The position numbers and the translations under genes are program-made. From assembly GCA_009784635.1 (NCBI GenBank), contig WRBG01000077.1, positions 1 to 8,857 on the forward strand: a DNA stretch of 8,857 bases, read 5' to 3'. The notes beneath the pieces were generated by a model, which saw nothing but the letters and a program-made list of their open reading frames with translations, made no database searches and was not told the origin of the DNA. This document shows positions 1-6,238 of the stretch, one piece after another; the first letter of the stretch is position 1; each line of letters starts with the position of its first letter. Source of the stretch: Bacteroidales bacterium (GTDB lineage: Bacteria; Bacteroidota; Bacteroidia; Bacteroidales; UBA932).

Positions 1-1469
1 CCAGCGCCGTTTCTGCCGGCAACAATAATATCGCCTATGTTGGTGGATTGTTCTTCAATCCCTACGCTTCAAGTCCGAATCAAGGCGCTTCGCTCTTTTT
101 CCCCGCCCCCGGGTTTCGCATTTACGATACCGGCGCATTGACCGGCTCAGGCGGAGCCCACAGCATCGGATTCTACGCTTCAAGTTCTGCCCGTAACACG
201 ACCACAATAGCAGATGTGTGGCACGCGACCGTTAGCGGCTACCAAGGGGGCTGGGCAGGTACGAACTACTCCTCAATTGCCAATGGCTTCAGTATCCGCT
301 GCGTATATGACCCGCAGACCGTATTGATAGTAACCCCCGACTTTGTGGAACTCTCCCATTTGCCCTATACGCCTTCACCTCAATACTTAACAGTGAGCAT
401 TGTGGGAGGCGGAATACCCGGGTCATGGACCATGAGCGTGCCCTCGGGCGCGCAATCGTGGCTTTCGCTTACGCTCAACCCCAACGGCAACGGCGCAAGT
501 TCGTTTGTCAATGGTTCGGGCTCGCAGCCCGTTTACATTGTGGCTGCAAGAAATATGACAAATGCACAGAGAGAAGCTATACTGACGCTGAACGGCGATC
601 CCTCTACCAGAGTGCTGCAGGAAGGATATGGAGGCAGCGCCGACCGTATCACCGTAGAAGGCGCCGGAAACAATGCCAAGTTGGTGATTACCAGAGATCC
701 AAGAAACGCAGGGGTTTACTTCCACTTTGGCAGCGTTACCGCCATATACAGCAGACCCGGAGGAGTACAGGACTTGGCGATGCAACAAGGCGACGGTCTA
801 TATACCGTCAACAGCGGAAATATTAGTTCATGGACTGCTTTCTACCCGGGTACTTACTCATTTACGACTGTCGCCACTATTCCAAAATATGCTTTTGCCA
901 CTGACGGACATATTCAGGTAGTGTATGACAACGCTTATCATAATTTAACCAATGTACAGGCAGGCAAGGGCGACCCCTGCCGCTTGATAGGCATGACTGC
1001 GGGTGAAATTAGGGGTTTTACCAGCAGCACTCAACTGTATGCGAGAGAAATCGCGCTTATGAATGAAGGTATAGGCGGTTGGCGAACACCAACCAGTGTA
1101 GAAAGTCAAGCAACAACCCAGGGGAATAATACTATTTCCGGAATCCCGGAAACGCCATTTTGGTACCTTATACAGTTCCCCGGCACAACCGAAGGCAACG
1201 TTCCCGGCGTTGTTTTTCCGAATGCGGCAAATCCCAATCTCGGCACCTTCATGCCTGCCATTGGTTATATCGCCGGTACCGGTCGTGTAAATCAACAAGG
1301 GTATAAAAATGCTACCGGAGGGGGCTGGTATCAGTTGGCGAATAGGACTAGTACTACCACTACTTACTATTTTGATTTTGCTCGCACCACCCTTTATGTT
1401 GATCGCGCCGGCGCTCCGGGTGAGATGTACGGTGTGCGTTGCATACGGTGGGATGGGCCGCAGCCTTGA
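1..1469 (+). CDS. Surface protein with FISUMP/fimbrillin-like modules and a BACON-like domain (5' partial)
   Basis: The frame is open from base 3 to the TGA at 1467-1469 (488 residues visible). A TTG at 48 could be read as a start, but the same frame continues to the window edge, so the gene very likely begins outside. Three parts are visible. Bases 3 to about 309 are the tail of one module, with the FISUMP-like pattern FFPAPGFR..TGAL..GFYASSS ending in GFSIRCV. Bases about 321-624 are a beta-rich segment resembling a BACON domain. Bases about 642-1448 are a complete fimbrillin-like module, with YFHFGSV, GDPCRLIG, GWRTP and FMPAIGY and ending in YGVRCIR. Such modules are typical of secreted or outer-surface proteins of Bacteroidota, often adhesins or binding proteins. 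Cysteines in GDPC and GVRC might pair. No sorting signal is seen at the C-terminus. The ligand is unknown. The module family is fairly sure, the function is not. Confidence 0.8.
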   Translation, partial: SAVSAGNNNIAYVGGLFFNPYASSPNQGASLFFPAPGFRIYDTGALTGSGGAHSIGFYASSSARNTTTIADVWHATVSGYQGGWAGTNYSSIANGFSIRCVYDPQTVLIVTPDFVELSHLPYTPSPQYLTVSIVGGGIPGSWTMSVPSGAQSWLSLTLNPNGNGASSFVNGSGSQPVYIVAARNMTNAQREAILTLNGDPSTRVLQEGYGGSADRITVEGAGNNAKLVITRDPRNAGVYFHFGSVTAIYSRPGGVQDLAMQQGDGLYTVNSGNISSWTAFYPGTYSFTTVATIPKYAFATDGHIQVVYDNAYHNLTNVQAGKGDPCRLIGMTAGEIRGFTSSTQLYAREIALMNEGIGGWRTPTSVESQATTQGNNTISGIPETPFWYLIQFPGTTEGNVPGVVFPNAANPNLGTFMPAIGYIAGTGRVNQQGYKNATGGGWYQLANRTSTTTTYYFDFARTTLYVDRAGAPGEMYGVRCIRWDGPQP

Positions 1470-1483
1470 GGCGTTCATAACGG

Positions 1484-1531
1484 AAAACAGCGGGAGCGCA
1501 CCTTATTGGATGCGCTCCCGCTGTTTTTTTT
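1484..1531. terminator. Bidirectional intrinsic terminator between convergent genes
   Basis: Bases 1484-1500 and 1511-1527 form a perfect 17-bp inverted repeat with a GC-rich core around a 10-base loop. On the + strand it is followed by eight Ts (1524-1531), a classic intrinsic terminator for the surface-protein gene ending 15 bases upstream. On the minus strand the stem ends in TTTT and then CCG, so it can also stop transcripts from the OmpA lipoprotein gene, though the tail is weaker. Its place between two converging stop codons (1469 and 1548) fits dual use. Confidence 0.9.
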
Positions 1532-1535
1532 GCTT

Positions 1536-1561
1536 TGCCTTCCCGTTTTACCTTCCCGTTT
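1536..1561 (-). repeat. 13-bp tandem duplication across the OmpA lipoprotein stop codon
   Basis: Read on the minus strand, 1561-1549 is AAACGGGAAGGTA and 1548-1536 is AAACGGGAAGGCA. These are two adjacent copies identical at 12 of 13 positions. The lipoprotein's TAA stop spans the junction. The unit is not a multiple of three, so a change in copy number would move the reading frame at the extreme C-terminus. Confidence 0.75.
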
Positions 1562-2219
1562 GGGCGTCTTGAATCATTTTTTGGCTGGGAACAATCATAA
1601 TCTCCACACGGCGATTTAAAGACCGACCCTCTGCAGTAGCATTGGTGGTGACCGGTTGGGTAGAACCAAGGCCTGCCGATGTCATGCGGGCAGCATTGAC
1701 CCCTTGAGACATGAGAAAACTTTTTACCGAATTGGCTCTGTCCATGGAGAGGGGATTGTTAATGGCGTCTGTGCCGGTATTGTCTGTATGGCCAATGATA
1801 TTGACTTCTGTGTCGGGATTGGCGATAAGGCTGGCCCCAAATTGGGTCAGCGAGTTGCGAGAAGCGCTGTTCAAGCTGCTTGAACCGGTGGCAAACAATA
1901 TGCCCGAATCAAAGGTTACCAATAAGGCTTCTCCGTCATTAATGACTTGAACTTGAGCGTGTTCGATGGCCTCAAGCTCTTTTTTCTGTTTGTCCATCTT
2001 GTTGCCGATGATGGCTCCGGCGGCTCCGCCTACTACGGCTCCGATACCGGCGCCCCAAGCGGCTCCCCTGCCTCCGCCAATCACGGCCCCGACTCCGGCT
2101 CCTGTAGCGGCTCCGGCTCCGGTTCCAATGGCGGTTCCTTTTGCTGTGTTGCTGATTCCGCAGCCCGAACAAAGAACGGCAAGGAGGGATGCGGTCAGAA
2201 ATAGATGTGTTGTTTTCAT
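1548..2219 (-). CDS. OmpA-family peptidoglycan-binding lipoprotein with glycine zipper (YiaD-like)
   Basis: The protein has 223 residues from the ATG at 2219. An in-frame ATG at 2285 exists but would overlap the L31 gene and bury the signal peptide. Residues 1-19 form a lipoprotein signal peptide (MKTTHL, hydrophobic stretch, then CSG) with C20 as the likely lipidated cysteine; the Cys at -3 is unusual. Residues about 27-73 are a glycine zipper of repeated GxxxG, followed by a short charged helix. Residues about 97-212 are the OmpA C-terminal domain: FDSGILFATGSSSL, GHTDNTG with D146, LSMDRA with R161, and NRRVEI. The D146-R161 spacing equals that of the peptidoglycan-binding D271-R286 pair of E. 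coli OmpA. Length and order match E. coli YiaD. It probably sits in the outer membrane and binds the cell wall. It lies 16 bases behind the L31 gene with no separate promoter seen, so co-transcription is likely. Confidence 0.9.
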   Translation of the reverse strand: MKTTHLFLTASLLAVLCSGCGISNTAKGTAIGTGAGAATGAGVGAVIGGGRGAAWGAGIGAVVGGAAGAIIGNKMDKQKKELEAIEHAQVQVINDGEALLVTFDSGILFATGSSSLNSASRNSLTQFGASLIANPDTEVNIIGHTDNTGTDAINNPLSMDRANSVKSFLMSQGVNAARMTSAGLGSTQPVTTNATAEGRSLNRRVEIMIVPSQKMIQDAQTGR

Positions 2220-2235
2220 GTGTATGGTTTGATTT

Positions 2236-2493
2236 TTATGCGTTCTTTTGGTATTGTTTGTAACGACTAAAGAATTTATCCACACGTCCGGCGGTGTCTA
2301 CCAACTTCATCTTACCGGTATAAAAAGGGTGGGAGGTGTTGGAAATTTCTAATTTATACAAAGGATATTCTACGCCGTCTATGGTGGTAGTTTCCTTGGT
2401 GTGTACGCAGGAGCGGGTAACAAATAAGTGTTCGTTGGACATATCTTTGAATGCAACCAAACGGTAAGTATCGGGGTGTATACCTTTCTTCAT
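2236..2493 (-). CDS. rpmE2: 50S ribosomal protein L31 type B (bL31)
   Basis: The product has 85 residues and starts MKKGIHP. It carries the family hallmarks YRLVAFKDMSN (residues 10-20), a YPLYKLEISNTSHPFYTG stretch (43-60) and KLVDTAGRVDKF (63-74). This is a component of the large ribosomal subunit near the central protuberance, where L31 bridges the two subunits. It is the type B, zinc-independent form: the CxxC-type zinc ligands of type A L31 are absent and there is only one cysteine (C29). The ATG at 2493 is chosen over an in-frame upstream ATG at 2556 because every family member starts MK(K/R)xIHP and because the predicted promoter lies between the two. No Shine-Dalgarno sequence is visible; the leader is A/T-rich, as usual in Bacteroidota. 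The OmpA lipoprotein gene follows after 16 bases. Confidence 0.95.
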   Translation of the reverse strand: MKKGIHPDTYRLVAFKDMSNEHLFVTRSCVHTKETTTIDGVEYPLYKLEISNTSHPFYTGKMKLVDTAGRVDKFFSRYKQYQKNA

Positions 2494-2526
2494 GAATAAT
2501 AAGTGTTTTAATGTAAAAACGGGCTG

Positions 2527-2557
2527 CAAAGGTAGGTTTTTTTTGCCAAACTGCAAA
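2527..2557 (-). promoter_or_regulatory. Bacteroidota-type promoter for rpmE2
   Basis: On the minus strand a -33 TTTG (2557-2554) is followed, exactly 19 bases on, by TACCTTTG (2534-2527), which matches the Bacteroidota -7 consensus TAnnTTTG. Transcription should start near 2520, giving a leader of about 27 bases before the L31 start codon. The site lies in the 70-base gap after the glmM stop codon, so L31 can be expressed apart from the ATPase-glmM operon. Confidence 0.75.
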
Positions 2558-2563
2558 AAATAA

Positions 2564-3946
2564 TCAACCTAAAATATTATTAGTTTTTAACGTGCTAATA
2601 AGTTCTTGCACCTCAGATAATTCAGGAGCTTCGGCATAGAGGCGCAAAATGGATTCGGTATTGGAGGGGCGTACAATCAGCCACTTTTTTTGGTCTTCCA
2701 TATCTATTTTGATTCCATCAAGCTCGTTAATCGTATGGCCTTTGTACAACTCTTTAATGCGGGCAAAGGCGGCTTTAAGGTCAAAATCCGCAGGGATTTC
2801 TATACGCTCCTTAATGGTGTGGTATTGGGGATAGCGTTGTTTGAGTTGGGAACAACTCATTTTTTGATAGGCTAAATGGGTCAAAAATAAGGCTATGCCG
2901 ATTAAGGCGTCCCTTCCGTAGTGGAGGTCGGGGAGGATGATGCCCCCATTGCCTTCGCCTCCGATTACGGCGTTTTTCTCTTTCATTTTGGCAACAACAT
3001 GTACTTCGCCCACAGCCGAAACGTAACGGCGGCAACCGTGTTGTTGGGCCACATCTGCCAGTGCGCGGGTAGAGGAGAGGTTAGACACTACATTGCCTTT
3101 CCTCAAGCCTAACACATAGTCGGCTATGGCCACCAATGTATATTCTTCTCCAAACATGCTTCCGTCTTCGCACACCAAGGCCAAGCGGTCTACGTCCGGG
3201 TCTACGGCTATGCCCAAATCGGCCCGCTCCAACACGACCCACCGAGCCAAATCGGTCAGATGTTCGGGTAAAGGTTCGGGATTATGGGCAAAATTTCCCG
3301 TTGGCTCGCAGTTGTGGAGGACACAGGCAACGCCCAAATTTTCCAAGAGTTTGGGAACGATGATGCCGCCTACAGAATTAACGGCGTCTAAGACCACCTT
3401 AAAACCGCCGCGGTAAATAGCCTCCACATCTACCAAGGGATGTTGGATTACCGCATTGATATGCTGTTGGCTAAAATCTTTTTGGCTGTAGGCTCCCAGA
3501 TGGTCTACGGGCGCAAAACAAAAGTCCCTCCGCTCGGCGATGGCCAAAAGCTCCGCGCTGTCTTGGGCGCTGAGAAATTCGCCCATATGGTTTAAAAGTT
3601 TGAGGGCATTCCATTCTCTTGGGTTGTGGGAAGCAGAAAGCACGATGCCCCCATCGGCCTCTTCCCATACTGCGGCCATTTCTACCGTAGGCGTAGACGC
3701 CAAACCGGCGTCTACTACATCAATGCCGCAACCTATCAAGGTTCCGCATACTAATTGATTGGCCATAAAGCCCGATAATCGGGCATCCCGCCCCACTACG
3801 ACCTTATGCCTCTGTTGCGGCCTATGCCGTTTCAACCAAGCCGCATAAGCTGCCGAAAAGAAGACAATATCCGGCGGGGTCAATGCCTCGCCGGATATTC
3901 CTCCAATGGTGCCTCGGATTCCTGAAATGGATGCAATGAGCGACAT
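2564..3946 (-). CDS. glmM: Phosphoglucosamine mutase / phosphohexomutase (GlmM type)
   Basis: This is a 460-residue alpha-D-phosphohexomutase with the family's four active-site loops. SASHNP at 104-109 carries the phosphoserine, probably S106. DPDVDR (249-254) binds Mg2+. GEGNGG (330-335) is the sugar-binding loop. RPSNTES (426-432) binds the substrate phosphate. GlmM converts glucosamine-6-phosphate to glucosamine-1-phosphate in the cytoplasm, the step before UDP-GlcNAc for peptidoglycan and LPS. The GEGNGG loop is of the type seen in archaeal and Bacteroidota GlmM rather than the GEQSGH loop of most bacterial GlmM. Phosphomannomutase or phosphoglucomutase activity therefore cannot be excluded, and the gene symbol is less certain than the family. 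The start codon lies only 3 bases after the stop of the ATPase K gene, so the two are almost certainly co-transcribed. No Shine-Dalgarno sequence and no terminator behind it are evident. Confidence 0.85.
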   Translation of the reverse strand: MSLIASISGIRGTIGGISGEALTPPDIVFFSAAYAAWLKRHRPQQRHKVVVGRDARLSGFMANQLVCGTLIGCGIDVVDAGLASTPTVEMAAVWEEADGGIVLSASHNPREWNALKLLNHMGEFLSAQDSAELLAIAERRDFCFAPVDHLGAYSQKDFSQQHINAVIQHPLVDVEAIYRGGFKVVLDAVNSVGGIIVPKLLENLGVACVLHNCEPTGNFAHNPEPLPEHLTDLARWVVLERADLGIAVDPDVDRLALVCEDGSMFGEEYTLVAIADYVLGLRKGNVVSNLSSTRALADVAQQHGCRRYVSAVGEVHVVAKMKEKNAVIGGEGNGGIILPDLHYGRDALIGIALFLTHLAYQKMSCSQLKQRYPQYHTIKERIEIPADFDLKAAFARIKELYKGHTINELDGIKIDMEDQKKWLIVRPSNTESILRLYAEAPELSEVQELISTLKTNNILG

Positions 3947-3949
3947 TTG

Positions 3950-4429
3950 CTATAAAGCAAAAACCCAAACGAGGAAGCAGAGTGCAAAAGTTAAGATGGC
4001 GTATAACTCGGAGTATACAGTTAAAATGATGGTCTGTGCAAAAATATCGCGACCGTTACTCATTTCTACGAGTCCGTTGCACGCAATCTTTGCTTGATAC
4101 TGAGTCGAGAAATAGCCGGCGAGTCCCAACGATACACCTGCTGCAAAAATAAGCACCGCCTGCATATAGCTAAGCACTGCAATGTCTTGAAGTCTAAGTA
4201 AGAACAAGAAGAATGCCGCAAATCCATACAATCCTTGGGTTGCAGGTAATGCGGTAATAATCATGCCTTTACCATACATGTCGGGATTCTTTTTCATACA
4301 TCCGATTAAAGCGTTTCCCACGAGAGAAACGCCAATAGCGCTTCCCACGCAAGGGAGCGCTAACATAGAAAGTAAGCCAAGCACTGTTAAAAGAAGTACC
4401 ATAAACGGCCAAGTAGTAATAATTTCCAT
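3950..4429 (-). CDS. ntpK: V-type ATP synthase subunit K (membrane rotor ring, proteolipid)
   Basis: The protein has 159 residues and is very hydrophobic. Four transmembrane helices (about 8-39, 55-80, 87-112 and 130-157) form two hairpins, the duplicated proteolipid typical of V-type rings. The first hairpin has lost its acidic residue (ALPATQGLYGF, 60-70); the second keeps it (E141 in SELYAIL). Against E. hirae NtpK as I recall it, L61, T64, Q65 and Y68 fall at the same numbers, Q112 matches NtpK Q110 and E141 matches E139. These are the Na+-binding residues of that sodium pump. The ring carries ions past subunit I to couple transport to rotation. The start is ATG at 4429, 36 bases behind subunit I. 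The stop is TAG, 3 bases before the glmM start. NtpK is the Enterococcus name; many databases call the gene atpK. Confidence 0.93.
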   Translation of the reverse strand: MEIITTWPFMVLLLTVLGLLSMLALPCVGSAIGVSLVGNALIGCMKKNPDMYGKGMIITALPATQGLYGFAAFFLFLLRLQDIAVLSYMQAVLIFAAGVSLGLAGYFSTQYQAKIACNGLVEMSNGRDIFAQTIILTVYSELYAILTFALCFLVWVFAL

Positions 4430-4465
4430 ATTGATTAGTTATTTTTAAAAGTTGATATTTAACAT

Positions 4466-6238
4466 TTATATTTTTCTGAGTGGTTTATACATACGTCCTC
4501 CTCCGGTGAAGCCCACGTTTTTATAAAATTCGACAAAGGTTAAACGCAGGGGATGCACAATGGCGCCAATGGCCGAAATGACTAATACGGCAAGGTGTCC
4601 AATAATAAATATCAAACCACCAATGAGATACCCTATATATGGCAATTTTTCCCAGATTAAAAGTCCTACCGTATTTACCACAAAACCTAAGATACCGCCG
4701 GCAACGCCCAACCCAAATAGTCGGATGTAAGAAAGGAAATCGGCGAACATACCGGTTATGCCCCAAAGAGAGGCGATTCCGGATACTGTGCGTGCAAATA
4801 TATTTTTTGAGCTGCTTGCAAAAAATATAATGAGCGCCAATCCCAAACAGAGTGTGATGGGTACCAAGACAGGGGGGATGGGCCAAGACATAAATTCCTG
4901 TCCCGCTTTTAATGCTGCACATACCAATAAGACGGCCCATCCTAATGGCGCCAAACCATGTTGGAAGCCGTATCGCCTCATGGCGTCAATAGCTTGTATC
5001 ATTTTGGCACAGAATATGGTTACGCCTCCAAGGATAAGGGCAAACCAAAACATTTCCAAGGTGTCGAGGAATACGCCTTCTAAACGTAATACCTCTCCCA
5101 AGTCCAATCCAAAAGCGGTTCCAAACAAGATTGGCATGACGATACATCCCACTCCCAAATATTGCACTAAGGTAAGAATCGATTTCATTTTAGGCAACTT
5201 CCATTTGGCAATGGTACTCGCCAAAAGGATGACAATGCCATAGCCAAAATCCCCCATACAGAAACCAAAGAACAGCATGTAGAAAGGCGCAAAGTAGGCC
5301 GTAACGTCCAATTCATTGTAGCGCGGCGGCATAAACAGGTCTCCGATAGGCTCGTACATACGGGCAAAGCGATTATTTTTTAATTGAATAGGCGGATTAT
5401 CTTCTATGTTGGCCGCCTCGCTTAGGTATATCACCTGCTCCTGCGCAATAAAATCTTCTAATAATTGCTGTTGCGGTTGAGGCACAAAGGCGGTAATCAC
5501 CGCTATAGTATCTTCTAAGGCCGGCGTTGAACCTTTGCCCGCCAAATATAAATCCAACTGCGTTACCAATTGCGAACGATGGCTTGCCAATAGCTCTTTG
5601 GACAGGGCGTATTTTTCAAACTGCTGCTGAATAGCGGTCAAGCGTTGTTCTACCTTTGTTAACTCATCCTCCAGCAACTCTATGGATGCCGATGGCAATT
5701 TGGTTTCCGTCAAGGGGAAATGATAAGGTGTTCCCTCCTGTTCCAACGCAACCAGATAGACGTTTCCGCCATCCTTATTGAGTATGGCCATGGGATACTC
5801 TTTTTCCCATTCCGGACTATATTTTTTCTCTGCAACCGTGTAAAAATGGGGTGTAAAGTTTAACTGCTTCAAGCGGTCTAATGACTCCGTATTCCATTTT
5901 TGCCATGGGTATGCAACTTTTATTTCCGATACCAATTTGCCCCTACGAATCTGTAACTGCTCTTTCTCTTCGGACAACATTTGGCTGTCCTGTACAATAT
6001 GTTCGGCGCTATACGTCCGGCTATCGGGCTGCGTTGCATGTTCACTTTTTATCCTGCTCAGCTGGCCGTATACAGAAGCATACTGCTCAATCTCCTCTAA
6101 CAAGGCAGACGAGTGTTCATCTATGGGCCTGTTGCTGCGCGTTGTATCCACAATGCCCAACTCCTGCAATTTATCCAAAAAAGAGTCCAGCTCGGTATTG
6201 TGCAGAACAAAGTTATATTTAATCATCGGAACAATCAT
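4466..6238 (-). CDS. ntpI: V-type ATP synthase subunit I (subunit a homologue)
   Basis: The protein has 590 residues. The cytoplasmic N-terminal half (about 1-300) is largely helical, with probable coiled coils near 42-105 and 185-230 that form the peripheral-stalk contact. The C-terminal half holds about seven hydrophobic segments (roughly 312-340, 355-375, 393-413, 429-446, 456-475, 497-525 and 533-560). R506 in LSYIRLFGLGVAG matches the essential arginine of yeast Vph1 (R735), and R565 in HPLRLTFVEF matches R799; these face the ion-binding glutamates of the K ring. The tail GFTGGGRMYKPL is also typical. The start codon overlaps the subunit D stop (ATGA at 6238-6235), indicating translational coupling. 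A second in-frame ATG at 6226 (MIKYNF) is possible, but the strong Shine-Dalgarno sequence at 6244-6252 is correctly spaced only for 6238. Confidence 0.95.
   Translation of the reverse strand: MIVPMIKYNFVLHNTELDSFLDKLQELGIVDTTRSNRPIDEHSSALLEEIEQYASVYGQLSRIKSEHATQPDSRTYSAEHIVQDSQMLSEEKEQLQIRRGKLVSEIKVAYPWQKWNTESLDRLKQLNFTPHFYTVAEKKYSPEWEKEYPMAILNKDGGNVYLVALEQEGTPYHFPLTETKLPSASIELLEDELTKVEQRLTAIQQQFEKYALSKELLASHRSQLVTQLDLYLAGKGSTPALEDTIAVITAFVPQPQQQLLEDFIAQEQVIYLSEAANIEDNPPIQLKNNRFARMYEPIGDLFMPPRYNELDVTAYFAPFYMLFFGFCMGDFGYGIVILLASTIAKWKLPKMKSILTLVQYLGVGCIVMPILFGTAFGLDLGEVLRLEGVFLDTLEMFWFALILGGVTIFCAKMIQAIDAMRRYGFQHGLAPLGWAVLLVCAALKAGQEFMSWPIPPVLVPITLCLGLALIIFFASSSKNIFARTVSGIASLWGITGMFADFLSYIRLFGLGVAGGILGFVVNTVGLLIWEKLPYIGYLIGGLIFIIGHLAVLVISAIGAIVHPLRLTFVEFYKNVGFTGGGRMYKPLRKI

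Noticed and set aside
48..50. TTG as the start of the surface-protein gene
   Set aside because: The same frame is open to the window edge and the module tail it belongs to needs more sequence upstream. The gene is better called partial.
945..1478. Minus-strand open frame (177 codons) opposite the surface protein
   Set aside because: No signal peptide, no recognisable motif, and it runs into the terminator region. The + strand has clear domain motifs here.
2220..2285. N-terminal extension of the OmpA lipoprotein from an ATG at 2285
   Set aside because: It would overlap the L31 gene and place 22 polar residues before a clear lipoprotein signal peptide. The ATG at 2219 fits much better.
2494..2556. 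N-terminal extension of L31 from an ATG at 2556
   Set aside because: Family members start at MKKGIHP, and the predicted promoter and its start site lie downstream of this ATG.
4039..4046. TAnnTTTG-like box on the minus strand inside the K gene that could drive glmM
   Set aside because: There is no TTTG at the needed 19-base distance, so it is not a supported promoter.
4758..5243. + strand open frame (161 codons) opposite subunit I
   Set aside because: Antisense to conserved membrane helices of subunit I; composition is that of a reverse shadow.
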